This document shows positions 38,501 to 43,171 of a DNA stretch of 64,000 nt, piece after piece. Numbering within the stretch: position 1 is the stretch's first letter; every line of letters begins with the position of its first letter. The stretch spans positions 13,940,485 through 14,004,484 of the forward strand of contig NC_134027.1 in the NCBI RefSeq assembly GCF_964204645.1, in the 5' to 3' direction. The DNA is from Tubulanus polymorphus (lineage: Eukaryota; Nemertea; Palaeonemertea; Tubulaniformes; Tubulanidae). The position numbers were made by a program, and so were the translations under genes. The notes under the pieces are model-generated. The model made no database searches and was not told the DNA's origin. It was given only the letters and a program-made list of their open reading frames with translations.

Positions 38501-41015
38501 ATCTACCCTACACACATCTAACTAAACAGTCTTTTTGGCTGGGATTGTCACCCATATGATTGTGCGACAAAACAATGTTCAGCCAATGTTCAGTACATCC
38601 TCAGGCAGGGATGCCAACCTTATGGCATCAAGACTCACCACGGTACGAAACCCTGCCACACAAGACCAAATGCGCAGCTTACATGATGGCATTATTAGCC
38701 ATGAAGTCATGAATCCATTTATAGTTTTTCCATGAAATCTACCTCAGCGATTATACAATGAGCAATCTGATTGGTACCGCTAGTTTTCGTGCTGCAAAGC
38801 TGCGCATGTAACTGTGCATCCAGTCTTTTTACGTGGTAGCCCTTATGGATCCACATATCCAGCGTATTGGTGACCCAGATCTCGCTTCTTGGAAATAGTC
38901 ATGTTATGGACTAATGTGGTCAGTAGCCCTTAACAAGACGCATGTATTAATGTGTGGTTTAACTATGTAACTGATATGATTACCCAGTAGCACCACCTAT
39001 AAAATGCTGGATAGCGTATTTTCATCTAAATCGACAACTAAGCGAACCCGGCACATGATTATTTCCTATTTTAACGACTAGGAGGCTTAAATTTTGAAAA
39101 CTCATTTCAGCATCCGTTTTTTGCATGTGATGCGGTTTGCTTATTATGAAAATCACAAAACTTGGTATACGTACATAGACATGTGTGTAATATACCAACC
39201 TACATGATTAGTTCATACAACTGCCACCAGGGGACTGTGAAAACAACGAAAAGTGAATTTTATATTGCTTTACCTGGGTCCCTATTGCATGCGTGAATGG
39301 TTAAGTAAACGTCCACTTTCACTTCTCAGGTCAATCAAAACAAACTATGGTTATTTCATGAAACAATAGCGACAGCAGGTATAAAATATATTCTCACAAG
39401 CTGAGCATTTGGAATTCCCAAGCTCGCCATTTTGTGACTTTCCCATAATTACGTCAGTAGCACCAGAATTCCCAGAAATTCCTGTAGGCCTATGTACCAA
39501 AATACAGCCAATCACATTCGCTTGTAGAGACGACACCCCCAATAAAGGTCATTGCAATTTTGTATGCCAAAGCTATGAATTTTCCCGCAAAAAAACCAGT
39601 TTTTTTCATGTCATTGACGCAGGTTTTACATGTCATCAATTATATGTTGTTTATGTCGAATACCAATAACTAAATGGTCACGTAAAAAAAACACACCATA
39701 ATTTTACATAATGGGCTTATTGCCAACTCCATTATCACTAACAAAGGTAAACCAAAAAAATTCATTGCCATGGCCCTTGGGTCATTGTTTACTCCTTAAC
39801 CCATTAGCACTCAGGAATTGCACTATGTAGTGTCAATTACTCCTCAGAAAATTCAAGGTAAAATCTAAGTTCACCACGATACCAAATAGCTCATTTGCTG
39901 TTTATTTCCATGCATTAAAAGTTAGCTTTATTTTGTAGTAAATAGTCAAGGCTTTTATATGATGTATATGATTCGATGAGGTGGGCCACCAAATCATGTC
40001 CTTTTGGGCCCCCGAAATTCATCCAAACTTACTTGGATTTGTAGTGAGCGTTCAGATGTGTCATGTTCAAACTCGAAATACTCGAGAAGTTGAAATAGGA
40101 GGATGTTGATTTCTTGTTGGTATTTCGAGGACTTAGGTGTGTAGTTTATCATAAGCTTTTGGGTTTGAATCTCACTATAACCGTTTTTGTGCAGCATACG
40201 AAAAAAATTGTGCCGGGGCAGATTCGGGTGGCTTGAGGAGTAATAGACAGGGCGAACGGGCGGCTTGAGTGCTAATGGGTTAATATAGAATGCCGTGGGG
40301 TAAGCCTAACGAGTGTTAAACCTGGGAATTATATAATTGACATAACCATCGAATTCGATATCGGTACTCAACAGTGCAGCGACACTCTGTATTCAGAAAT
40401 CACATAACAAGTATTGCCAAGGTTCTTATATTACACTCAACTCCAATCATACAGTGGTAGGTATCAGCTAGTTAGATTGCGTTGACACCTACAAACACGT
40501 TCTTGAACTAGCAGTTAGTTGTGATATAATATTTCATGTACATTTGTTTCATTAATAATTTTGTATGAATATGGTGGTATTTGTCAAGTCAATTGTGCAC
40601 ATAATCTGAAGCGAGCGAGTTGGTCAATTGCGAAAATCGTTCAGAATTTGTAAACACTAATCATGAAATCAATCGCAAAAATCTATGCACGTAAATGCGT
40701 TTCTGCGATCCATCACCAAAATCGGATGTCCGTAAAAATGCCTAAGGGGCTTTTGGTAAATAACTTTATTTTCAAAAATCGAGATTTATCATTCAGTAGA
40801 AATGTCATTTAGCTTACTCTATTTAGCGCAATAGCCCTTATAGGATGAGGGTAAGGGTTAAACGAACAGTAGCCTATATCGCTGATACACTCATAACAGA
40901 TTTTTACATGTGACTTACCAATCTTGATGTATATACTTAATACTACCAGTGCATACACATGGATAAAACAATGGTTTTTCTTGGGTACCCTCAGACCGAC
41001 AAACTCTACAAATGT
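2492..41015 (-). CDS. MARCHF6: MARCHF6/TEB4-like RING-CH E3 ubiquitin ligase, N-terminal part, seven exons
   Basis: Spliced minus-strand gene, exons 41015-40919, 20685-20612, 20529-20386, 18378-18306, 14882-14717, 3821-3707 and 2553-2492. Every junction has AG/GT borders and matching phase. The joined frame of about 243 residues begins with a complete RING-CH domain (C-x2-C, C-x-C, H-x2-C, C-x2-C). Next come the SPDMP linker, a first membrane segment ending GVVPLTAC, the [15 protein letters not shown] stretch, a second membrane segment ([13 protein letters not shown]), an acidic Asn/Glu-rich loop, and [13 protein letters not shown]. This order matches metazoan MARCHF6, an ER multi-spanning ligase of ERAD (yeast Doa10), usually about 900 residues. 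The initiator exon was not found and the remaining membrane region is outside the window. Introns reach 20.2 kb and are filled with transposons. The identification rests on remembered family sequence, not on a search. Confidence 0.94.
2727..3505 (+). mobile_element. Family B (pearl/HINE-like) element, 3'-truncated
   Basis: Begins with the family start GGGGTCCAGGGACACCATG and continues through about three 155-bp core repeats, recognised by AACGCCCC..GGTG, ACCTTGAAACTCACCACAAT and TTGATTGTGGTAACA. It then enters the unique right region (CACCTACGAATGAGTACTGA, ACCTGTCTCAGGTATAAAA). It ends near GATGGGCC..GAGGGAT, before the ACGG microsatellite and terminal hairpin seen in 18690-19962. It lies in the intron right after the 3821-3707 exon, or in the intergenic gap to 2553. 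Confidence 0.8.
3707..3821 (-). CDS. MARCHF6: MARCHF6 exon: acidic Asn/Glu-rich luminal/cytosolic loop
   Basis: The acceptor TTTTGTAG precedes 3821 and the donor GTAAAT follows 3707. The 115-nt exon starts in phase 0 and ends with one base that completes a codon in the 2553 exon. It encodes [20 protein letters not shown] and a Gln/Asn-rich continuation. This composition and position match the low-complexity loop between the second and third membrane regions of MARCHF6. The intron before it, back to 14717, is about 10.9 kb. Confidence 0.87.
3830..5550. other. Unassigned intronic DNA with one unrecognised ORF
   Basis: This is intron sequence of the MARCHF6-like gene. It contains a 91-codon open frame on the minus strand (5541-5266) that I do not recognise. 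It has no splice partners, no membrane segment and no known motif, so it is not called as a gene. The rest is A/T-rich and unremarkable. Confidence 0.45.
5556..5621. repeat. 66-bp near-perfect foldback hairpin
   Basis: Two 33-base arms (5556-5588 and 5589-5621) are inverted complements at about 29 of 33 positions. They start ATATTCTTGTTC and meet at AATTAATT. There is essentially no loop in the DNA. It could be a minimal foldback element or a cruciform-forming palindrome. No target duplication is clear. Confidence 0.8.
5938..6535 (+). mobile_element. Decayed LINE reverse-transcriptase fragment
   Basis: The plus-strand reading near 6225-6290 gives [20 protein letters not shown], and further on a [10 protein letters not shown]-like block (about 6378-6410). 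These are RT motifs of a non-LTR retrotransposon. Stops and frameshifts interrupt the frame. At 5943-5974 lies the same ATATAGCTGCAAAGCAGC motif that precedes the antisense LINE fragments in repeat A. This indicates the same LINE family at all three sites. Confidence 0.75.
6590..6985. repeat. Degenerate TTCGAA-rich low-complexity repeat
   Basis: About 400 bp with irregularly spaced, diverged TTGTTCGAA(C/T)GAAA-type motifs on both strands, for example near 6790, 6815, 6865 and 6895. There is no constant period and no coding signal; short minus-strand ORFs here are by-products of the repeat. Confidence 0.55.
7357..7603 (+). mobile_element. Family B core-repeat fragment
   Basis: Holds about one and a half 155-bp core repeats (AACGCCCC at about 7427 and 7577, ATAGAACATGACATGAGCTAC at about 7476). 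The left and right regions of the element are missing. Confidence 0.75.
7604..8087. other. Unassigned DNA with a GC-rich hairpin
   Basis: Contains a small inverted repeat near 7621-7650 (ACCGCGCGG / CCGCGCGGG) and otherwise no recognisable gene. It ends at the 6-bp target duplication AAGTCA (8082-8087) of the following element. Confidence 0.4.
8088..9290. mobile_element. hAT-like non-autonomous DNA transposon, copy 1
   Basis: The terminal inverted repeats are CAGGGCTGCCAACC (8088-8101) and its complement ending at 9290. The element is flanked by the 6-bp duplication AAGTCA (8082-8087 and 9291-9296). The CAGGG start is typical of hAT-superfamily ends; the 6-bp duplication is shorter than the usual 8 bp. 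Four TAGGAATA motifs (about 8138-8228) sit just inside the left end and could be transposase-binding repeats. A purine-pyrimidine run, (CA)n(CG)n, lies at 9003-9030. No transposase is encoded, and two short ORFs (8621-8430 minus, 8657-8872 plus) have no recognisable domain. It is about 99% identical to 21209-22417. Confidence 0.9.
9484..9595 (+). mobile_element. Family B core-repeat fragment (short)
   Basis: A single partial core repeat, recognised by GACCATGTCATGAGCTACAA and TTGCAATTGATTGT, with a small duplicated AATACTAAGA at its end. Confidence 0.65.
9872..10370. mobile_element. Harbinger-type MITE with TAA duplication
   Basis: Terminal inverted repeats begin GGCCATCCCA and stay similar for about 40 bp, including a shared TCTGTTTGCCGTAAC block at both ends. 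The 499-bp element is flanked by TAA (9869-9871 and 10371-10373), the 3-bp TWA duplication typical of PIF/Harbinger. The interior is non-coding. Confidence 0.8.
10374..10910. other. Unassigned intronic DNA
   Basis: No gene recognised. A 90-codon open frame (10480-10752, plus) has no family features and no conserved context. Confidence 0.4.
10915..11260 (+). repeat. Repeat C, copy 1
   Basis: About 345 bp that aligns with 39435-39755 (shared CTTTCCCATAATTA, AAAGGTCATTGCAATTTT, TGACAAAGGTAAACCAAAAA) and partly with 15760-15945. It runs directly into core repeats of a family B element. A 173-codon ORF that spans both is a chance chimera of the two repeats. Class unknown. Confidence 0.65.
11262..12503 (+). 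mobile_element. Family B element, left region missing, interrupted by an insertion
   Basis: The core repeat and unique right region run from 11262 to 11551 and resume at 12022. The tail has ACGGACGGACGG (about 12409-12450) and the closing AAGTCCCAAGT hairpin half (about 12476-12503). The intact B copies show that the continuity at TTGCAATGAGAAATGG was broken by the 470-bp insertion at 11552-12021. Confidence 0.8.
11552..12021. mobile_element. 470-bp insertion with TGCA duplication inside a B element
   Basis: The insertion is absent from other B copies at this site. It is flanked by TGCA (11548-11551 and 12022-12025). Its ends carry a short imperfect inverted repeat sharing AGACCAC near both termini. 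The superfamily is unresolved; a 4-bp duplication is seen in several DNA-transposon groups. An 82-codon minus-strand ORF inside (11820-11572) is unrecognised. Confidence 0.65.
12534..14453 (-). pseudogene. piggyBac transposase pseudogene
   Basis: From an N-terminal MASKRQL start (14453) the frame passes through an acidic region and then the DDE_Tnp_1_7 core. Recognisable parts are [68 protein letters not shown] and a Cys/His-rich C-terminus (WICHDC...CFIVYRT). It is broken by several frameshifts (for example near 14380, 13600 and 13160) and stops. The first catalytic Asp of the usual DES/DE motif is Gly (IGESL), so it cannot be active. The second Asp (LDNHY) is kept. It lies in the sense direction of the host gene, in the 10.9-kb intron. 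Confidence 0.9.
13858..13872 (+). repeat. Solitary end of a CCCAGTTCCACAG MITE
   Basis: The 13-base sequence CCCAGTTCCACAG is identical to both ends of the 104-bp inverted-repeat element at 34004-34107. Its partner end is not visible nearby. Confidence 0.4.
14680..14697. repeat. Right terminus of the piggyBac copy with TTAA
   Basis: GTACTGAAAGGG (14682-14693) followed by TTAA (14694-14697) matches the CCCTTTCAGT-type terminus of the TTAA-flanked MITE at 26617-26904. The transposase pseudogene begins 230 bp away. The opposite terminus was not found, so the copy is truncated next to the B element at 12503. Confidence 0.6.
14717..14882 (-). CDS. MARCHF6: MARCHF6 exon: second transmembrane segment
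   Basis: The acceptor TTTTTTCAG precedes 14882 and the donor GTTAGT follows 14717. The first base T completes a split Thr codon from the 18378 exon. It encodes [20 protein letters not shown], then [20 protein letters not shown] and an Asn/Glu-rich tail ending NNFQPQ in phase 0. The hydrophobic run and the LREQI..GG.P.WLE block are MARCHF6 hallmarks. Confidence 0.94.
14955..15500 (+). mobile_element. Family B element, truncated
   Basis: Contains three core repeats (AACGCCCC at about 15006, a diverged AACGCACC near 15160, AACGCCCC near 15317) and the start of the right region (CCCACCTACGAATGAGAACTGATG). It breaks off at GATGGCCGCC into unrelated sequence. Confidence 0.75.
15760..15945 (+). repeat. 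Repeat C, partial diverged copy
   Basis: Shows the order CTATCCCATTATAACGTCAG, GAAATTCC and GGTAAACCAAAAAT, as in repeat C copies at 10915 and 39435. A 153-codon ORF (15471-15932) straddles the B remnant and this repeat and is not credible as a gene. Confidence 0.5.
16285..16970 (+). mobile_element. LINE reverse-transcriptase fragment (Jockey/CR1-type group)
   Basis: The plus-strand reading gives NILGKSKGK and [13 protein letters not shown]. Next come [36 protein letters not shown], a [17 protein letters not shown] block, then [12 protein letters not shown] and a degraded FDMLNHQ-type end. This is the endonuclease-RT linker and the first RT motifs of a non-LTR retrotransposon. Frameshifts at about 16460, 16645 and 16910 make it non-functional. 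The catalytic FADD part is missing. Confidence 0.85.
16971..18300. other. Unassigned intronic DNA
   Basis: No gene recognised between the LINE fragment and the 18378-18306 exon. A block at 18141-18216 (CAACATACACAAC ... AGCTCTCTCGTTCCT, with an AGCTCTC/GAGAGCT hairpin) recurs at 33688-33752. Confidence 0.45.
18306..18378 (-). CDS. MARCHF6: MARCHF6 exon: [15 protein letters not shown] segment
   Basis: The acceptor CTTTCAG precedes 18378 and the donor GTAAGT follows 18306. It begins with two bases completing a Cys codon and ends with two bases of a Thr codon, giving [23 protein letters not shown]. It joins in phase to VVPLTAC upstream and DNVLSDC downstream. This is almost exactly the family sequence between the first two membrane segments. 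Confidence 0.95.
18690..19962 (+). mobile_element. Family B element, most complete copy
   Basis: Starts CTAGGGGTCCAGGGACGCCA and holds four core repeats about 154 bp apart (AACGCCCCC at about 18765, 18919, 19073, 19226). A 500-bp unique right region follows. It ends in an ACGG microsatellite (about 19881-19915) and a closing hairpin, AGCCCGCTGGGACT paired with AGTCCCAAGTGGGCT. There is no coding capacity and no evident target duplication. Core repeats, an ACGG microsatellite and a terminal hairpin without duplication match pearl/MgE/HINE (Helitron-like) non-autonomous elements. It lies between two MARCHF6 exons. Confidence 0.85.
19963..20380. other. Unassigned intron sequence
   Basis: Includes a short T/C-rich repeat of the TTTCCGTA type (about 19978-20015). 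Nothing else is recognised up to the exon ending at 20386. Confidence 0.4.
20386..20529 (-). CDS. MARCHF6: MARCHF6 exon: first transmembrane segment
   Basis: The acceptor AATTTCAG precedes 20529 and the donor GTAAGT follows 20386. It encodes (I)[19 protein letters not shown], a basic-aromatic HYT stretch and the hydrophobic run [14 protein letters not shown]. It ends with one base of the Cys codon completed in the 18378 exon. The sequence and phases match the family. Confidence 0.95.
20612..20685 (-). CDS. MARCHF6: MARCHF6 exon: second half of RING-CH
   Basis: The acceptor ATTTCAG precedes 20685 and the donor GTAAGTAAG follows 20612. The first base completes the RING Cys codon carried over from 40919. 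The rest reads [24 protein letters not shown] and supplies the last C-x2-C zinc-ligand pair. The intron before it is 20.2 kb and holds the Harbinger, MULE-like, Penelope and gypsy elements. Confidence 0.95.
20982..21022. repeat. AGGGTTT hairpin repeat, left part (split by Harbinger)
   Basis: AGGGTTTCTGC (20982-20992) and GCAGAAACCCT (21000-21010) form a perfect 11-bp-arm hairpin, followed by ATTGTAATTCTG. This is the left part of a repeat that continues at 25607 after the inserted Harbinger element. Confidence 0.65.
21209..22417. mobile_element. hAT-like non-autonomous transposon, copy 2, nested in Harbinger
   Basis: Same ends as 8088-9290 (CAGGGCTGCCAACC and complement), flanked by the 6-bp duplication AGTATC (21203-21208 and 22418-22423). 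It differs from copy 1 at only about ten sites plus a 4-bp CACG microsatellite difference, so the two copies are young. The element ends 23 bp before the ATG of the Harbinger transposase and separates that gene from its terminal promoter region. Confidence 0.93.
22441..23791 (+). CDS. Harbinger transposase (HARBI1-like DDE_Tnp_4), four exons
   Basis: Exons 22441-22984, 23133-23211, 23291-23413 and 23506-23791 join in phase with GT-AG borders. They give 343 residues, close to HARBI1 (about 350). A helix-turn-helix lies around residues 70-105 ([17 protein letters not shown]). The catalytic core has Asp near 147 (GALDGTHI), the [14 protein letters not shown] block, Asp near 224 (LLGDSGYAC) and Glu near 260 ([14 protein letters not shown]). 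All three acidic residues are present and no stop or frameshift is seen, so it may be functional. It should excise and reinsert Harbinger DNA in the nucleus together with the partner Myb/SANT protein. The start ATGGCTGCT is the first Met after the nested hAT-like insertion. Confidence 0.95.
23935..25422 (-). CDS. Harbinger Myb/SANT-like partner protein, two exons
   Basis: Exons 25422-24969 and 24272-23935 (donor GTAAGTAC, acceptor TTTTCAG) join in phase to 263 residues. The N-terminus is [19 protein letters not shown], followed by a Myb/SANT-like trihelix (about residues 17-95: [40 protein letters not shown]). A Gly/Pro linker follows, then a C-terminal Leu-rich coiled coil ([20 protein letters not shown]). 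In known Harbingers this protein binds the transposon ends and helps nuclear import and recruitment of the transposase. I prefer the Met at 25422 because the 29 upstream in-frame codons fall in the AT-rich palindromic terminal region. It converges with the transposase gene, 143 bp apart. Confidence 0.9.
25607..25880. repeat. AGGGTTT hairpin repeat, right part with two tandem hairpins
   Basis: Two tandem units read AGGGTTTTCTGACT...GTCGAAAACCCT then TTGTAATTCTGTTGATTAT (about 25638-25690 and 25701-25770). An ATCTTCATTCAGATTCGGCA tail follows that recurs near 36230. Each unit is a stem of AGGGTTT/AAACCCT with a short loop. It is a continuation of 20982-21022. Confidence 0.7.
25952..27207. mobile_element. 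MULE-like long-TIR element with 10-bp duplication
   Basis: Inverted repeats of about 190 bp (25952-26140 and 27010-27207) begin GGGTnCT..TAAAGTACGAAA and consist of TTACGAAAT tandem motifs. The 10-bp GTCTATCCTA lies directly outside both ends (25942-25951 and 27208-27217). Long inverted repeats plus a 9-11-bp duplication are the mark of Mutator-like elements. There is no transposase inside. A TTAA MITE is nested at 26617-26904. The terminal sequence GGGTCCTGCTAAAGTA also occurs internally at 26116-26131. Confidence 0.88.
26617..26904. mobile_element. piggyBac-type MITE with TTAA duplication
   Basis: 288 bp with perfect 12-bp inverted ends, CCCTTTCAGTGC and GCACTGAAAGGG, flanked by TTAA on both sides (26613-26616, 26905-26908). 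The interior contains repeated ACACCGC.GCGGTGT palindromes (about 26730, 26830, 26875). It is non-coding and nested in the MULE-like element. The ends resemble the terminus of the piggyBac copy at 14693. Confidence 0.92.
27218..27867. other. Unassigned intron sequence
   Basis: No gene recognised. It is somewhat less AT-rich between 27530 and 27720, but no exon with coding signal was found. Confidence 0.4.
27868..28045 (+). repeat. tRNA-derived SINE, copy 1
   Basis: Contains a polymerase III box A-like TGGCTCAGTTGG (about 27956-27967) and a box B-like GGTTTCGATTCCC (about 28000-28012) at tRNA-like spacing. It does not fold as a complete tRNA and has no standard anticodon arm. It is homologous over about 170 bp to 44436-44580. 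Best read as a degenerate tRNA-derived SINE. Confidence 0.65.
28046..28980. other. Unassigned intron sequence
   Basis: No coding signal recognised. A 66-codon ORF at 28516-28716 has no support. Confidence 0.4.
28981..29028. repeat. 24-bp perfect tandem duplication
   Basis: A 24-base unit, CTGGGGAACTAGCATTTACA plus CCAG, occurs twice in immediate tandem (28981-29004 and 29005-29028). Confidence 0.85.
29169..29490 (-). pseudogene. Penelope-like element C-terminus with GIY-YIG endonuclease
   Basis: Read on the minus strand: [20 protein letters not shown], then [10 protein letters not shown], a HLAICHTC block and a terminal Leu/Phe-rich tail to the stop at 29169. The IYK..C.C....YIGKT.R.L..RI.EH signature is the GIY-YIG endonuclease that follows the RT domain in Penelope-like retroelements. 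The RT is absent; a stop lies just upstream. This is a typical short 3' insertion, placed at the 3' side of the gypsy remnant. Confidence 0.82.
29564..29953 (-). pseudogene. gypsy C-terminal chromodomain-like module
   Basis: 129 codons. The middle part, [20 protein letters not shown] ... [20 protein letters not shown], has the spacing of a chromodomain (aromatic/KW core, WE, helix LI..F). It is followed by a basic tail. It lies just downstream, in the same direction, of a gypsy integrase C-terminus, as in chromodomain-bearing Ty3/gypsy elements, where it directs integration to chromatin. A stop separates it from the integrase frame. The chromodomain assignment is an inference from spacing. 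Confidence 0.6.
30330..31625 (-). pseudogene. gypsy integrase (zinc-binding and DDE core)
   Basis: An H-H-C-C zinc module (SYHDLL..., CENCQQ) is followed by the catalytic core: Asp in [11 protein letters not shown], Asp in [10 protein letters not shown] and Glu in [10 protein letters not shown]. All three acids are present. A stop interrupts the core just after HILLVVKS (30843) and another ends the frame near 30324, so it is not translatable as one protein. Downstream, [16 protein letters not shown] and LKLYKDR mark the integrase C-terminal region. Confidence 0.9.
31630..32057 (-). pseudogene. gypsy RNase H domain
   Basis: Contains [36 protein letters not shown] and [13 protein letters not shown], the catalytic-Asp blocks of Ty3/gypsy RNase H. 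A TGA stop near 31655 interrupts the link to [20 protein letters not shown] and the integrase. Confidence 0.9.
32065..32740 (-). pseudogene. gypsy reverse transcriptase
   Basis: Open over 223 codons. The motifs in order are [56 protein letters not shown], the active site [11 protein letters not shown] (FIDD in place of the commoner YVDD/YIDD) and [11 protein letters not shown]. It ends at a TAA that replaces the Tyr of the FLGLTNFYRKF block, next to a frameshift. Confidence 0.93.
32765..33125 (-). pseudogene. gypsy aspartic protease remnant
   Basis: Minus-strand reading includes [15 protein letters not shown] with the catalytic DTGA (about 33000-32988). Stops and frameshifts follow, then [19 protein letters not shown], the conserved C-terminal protease block. 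A possible zinc-knuckle residue cluster ([10 protein letters not shown]) lies at the upstream end, near 33140, but is too degraded to assign. Confidence 0.85.
33171..34003. other. Unassigned DNA, probable gypsy flank
   Basis: No gene recognised. The block 33688-33752 (CAACATACACAACACGAT ... AGCTCTCTTGTTCCTTGAGAG) recurs at 18141-18216. It could be a piece of an LTR or another small repeat. Confidence 0.4.
34004..34107. mobile_element. 104-bp palindromic MITE
   Basis: Perfect 13-bp inverted ends, CCCAGTTCCACAG and CTGTGGAACTGGG, enclose AGTTAACTC/GAGTTAACTC-like internal complementarity. No clear target duplication. One isolated end recurs at 13858. Confidence 0.65.
34108..35980. other. Unassigned intron sequence
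   Basis: No gene recognised. A 78-codon minus-strand ORF (34866-34630) with several Cys residues is unrecognised and lacks supporting splice partners. Confidence 0.4.
35985..36126 (+). mobile_element. LINE RT C-terminal fragment
   Basis: The plus-strand reading [20 protein letters not shown] followed by [20 protein letters not shown] is the KFLG..ID..L.WK.HI block downstream of the RT active site in Jockey/CR1-type LINEs. About 45 codons remain; it runs into the AGGGTTT hairpin repeat. Confidence 0.85.
36126..36270. repeat. AGGGTTT hairpin repeat, second locus
   Basis: AGGGTTTTCTAAC...GTCGAAAACTCT then TATAATTCTGTTGATTATTA and CATTCGACAACTAACAGC. Matches 25638-25880 in order and spacing. 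Confidence 0.7.
36271..38379. other. Unassigned intron sequence
   Basis: Several short ORFs (for example 37190-37429 and 37763-38014, plus) lack recognisable motifs. Nothing is called. Confidence 0.4.
38380..38520 (-). mobile_element. Family B tail fragment, inverted
   Basis: Complement of the B right end: the GTCCATGGGTAGACGGAATTC..TTATTATGGGAAGTTTT block, then TGATATTTGGGTTACAC and CTACACACATCT. No core repeats are present. Confidence 0.7.
38521..39434. other. Unassigned intron sequence
   Basis: No gene or repeat recognised. Confidence 0.35.
39435..39755 (+). repeat. Repeat C, copy 2
   Basis: Aligns with 10915-11260 from CTTTCCCATAATTACGTCAG to ACAAAGGTAAACCAAAAA. Class unknown. Confidence 0.65.
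39800..40279. mobile_element. TTAA-flanked MITE, family 2
   Basis: Perfect 14-bp inverted ends, CCCATTAGCACTCA and TGAGTGCTAATGGG, lie directly between TTAA duplications (39796-39799, 40280-40283). ATTACTCCTCA occurs near both ends as a subterminal inverted motif. It is non-coding. The TTAA preference fits piggyBac (or Kolobok). A diverged second copy is at 43727-44135. Confidence 0.9.
40284..40918. other. Unassigned intron sequence
   Basis: Nothing recognised between the MITE and the RING exon. Confidence 0.4.
40919..41015 (-). CDS. MARCHF6: MARCHF6 exon: first half of RING-CH
   Basis: The acceptor TTTTTCAG precedes 41015 and the donor GTAAGTC follows 40919. After two carried-over bases it encodes [31 protein letters not shown] plus two bases of the Cys codon completed at 20685. 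The C-x2-C, C-x-C and H-x2-C zinc ligands are present. Where vertebrate MARCHF6 has HPC before the C-x-C, this copy has YPC. The preceding exon must end with a single base and carry the start codon; I could not locate it. Confidence 0.95.
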
Positions 41016-41135
41016 CTGAAAAATAACAACCATTTTTCTAATTTACAGCATGGATTAATGAGTGACCAGAGGCCCACACGCCAAAATGCTTGAAACAGAC
41101 GATTCCAAGCATTTTGGCCAGTGGACACGTTACAA

Positions 41136-41690
41136 CTAGGTGTCCAGGTACAGAACGCTCAGTGAAAGTGATTTCAAATGTTCAACAATCAGAAAATTTC
41201 ACTATTCAACGCCCCCTGGTGAATATATGCTAAAACCAATAACCTTGAAACTCGCGACAATTGTAGAATATGTCAAGAGCTACAATCTTGCAATTGATTG
41301 TGGGTACAAAATCCTATGCTTAGGGACTAATACAATATGAAAATAATAAGTTATTCGGATTTTCAACATCCCCTAGTGACCATAAACCAATGACCTTGAC
41401 ACACACCACACTTGACATACAAATATGCAATTGATTGTGGTTACATAATACCCACATGGTGACTATATACTGAAATCAATGACCTTGAAGTTTACCACAA
41501 TCAGAAATACTAAGTTATTCTACTATTTAATACCCCACATCACAGTGGGCCTACACAAAACCCAATGACCTTGAAACTCACACAATCATAGAACATGCAA
41601 TGAGCTACAATTTTGCAAGTGATTGTAAGTATATAGGGACCGCCATAAATAGGCAAATTGTATATTATTCAATATTCAACTCCCCCTGGT
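41136..41690 (+). mobile_element. Family B core repeats, diverged
   Basis: At least three core repeats, more diverged than elsewhere (AACGCCCCC at about 41209; ACCTTGAAACTC, TTGCAATTGATTGTGG). Left start and right tail are missing. Confidence 0.65.
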
Positions 41691-41897
41691 GGCAAGGACA
41701 AAACAAGAAACGAAATCTTAATATGGACTTTCCTAAATTTATATGAGTGTATGTTTAATCAGCATCACAACTAAACATTGATTTAAGAAGAACAAATGAA
41801 AAAGAGTGATAACTATCAGATTGACTTCAAATGATGGGAGAAAATTCACTTTTTATGGACAATTACAACGAAAATAATGACGGAATATATCAAGAAA

Positions 41898-43004
41898 CTA
41901 GGGGTCCAGGGACACCATGCCCACTTGGGAACTGGTTCCAAATGCTCAACAATCTAACAATTTCAATATTCAACACCCCCTGGTGACCATATACAAAAAC
42001 CAATGACCTTGAAACTCACCACAATCATAGAACATGTCAGCAGCTACGATTTTGTAATTGATTGTGATAACAAAATATGCCTCGTTACCAATTTAATATG
42101 GAAATACTAAGTTATTCTACTATTCAACGACCCCTGGTGACCATATTCAAAACCCAATGACCTTGAAACTCACCACAATCATAGAACATGTCACGAACTA
42201 TAACTTAGTAATTGATCATGGTAACAAAATATGCCTAGGTACCAATATAATAAGGAAATACTAAGTTATTCTACTATTCAACGCCCCCTGGTGACCATAT
42301 AGAATAACTAATGGCCTCAAAACTTGCCACAATCATAGATGATGTCATGAGCTACAACTTTGCAATTGATTGTGGTACAAAATATGCATTGATACGAATA
42401 AAATATAGAAATACTAAGATATTGTATTATTCAACGCCCCCTGGTGGCCATATACAAAAACCAATGACCTTGAAACTCACCACAATCATAGAACACATTA
42501 TGAGCTACACGTTTCTAATCGATTGTGGTAACAAAATATGCTTAGGTATCAATATAATGTTGAAAAACTTTTTCCCACCTACGAATGAGTACTGATGACA
42601 CCAAGCACTAAAAAAGGTCATAGACATAGGATGGTCATCTTGAGTCCGATCGACCCAATTTTTGTTATGCTGATGGGTCCTTCGGGGAATCACATATAAA
42701 CAAAAGATCAAGGTAATTGATCAAAGCGTCTTCAAAACCTCCCTCAAAAAGTTAAAAAATGTGTAAAAAGTGCTTATTTTGGCGAACAACAATGGCTGCC
42801 AGTCGGCCATCTTGATTCTGACAGGGCCAGTTTTGGCCTGAAGATGTGTCTAGGGTAGATACATGTGTAACCCAAATATCAAGACATTACATTGAAGCGT
42901 CTTCAAAACTTCCCAAAATAACTGGATTCCGTCTACGGACTGATGGACGAACGGACGAAAAGTGAACGCAATAGCCTGCTGGGACTAAAGTCCCAAGTGG
43001 GCTA
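41898..43004 (+). mobile_element. Family B element, near complete
   Basis: Starts CTAGGGGTCCAGGGACACCA, carries about three core repeats and the right region with a deletion around 42603. It ends with the ACGGACGAA block and the GGGACTAAAGTCCC hairpin, closing ...GTGGGCTAA. The CTAA end after a hairpin is compatible with a Helitron-type 3' end. Confidence 0.82.
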
Positions 43005-43171
43005 AAAACATTGTTTTTTTTTCATTGAAGTATTAACAGTTATTCATATGTTCTCATATGTGTATACTCATATGTTCTCATATGTGTATACAGGTATTAA
43101 CTTTCTAAAACTGGAGTACAGGTTGATTTACTTCTGCTCGTAAAGAATCAGGTCAGTGTGTTGATTATTTA

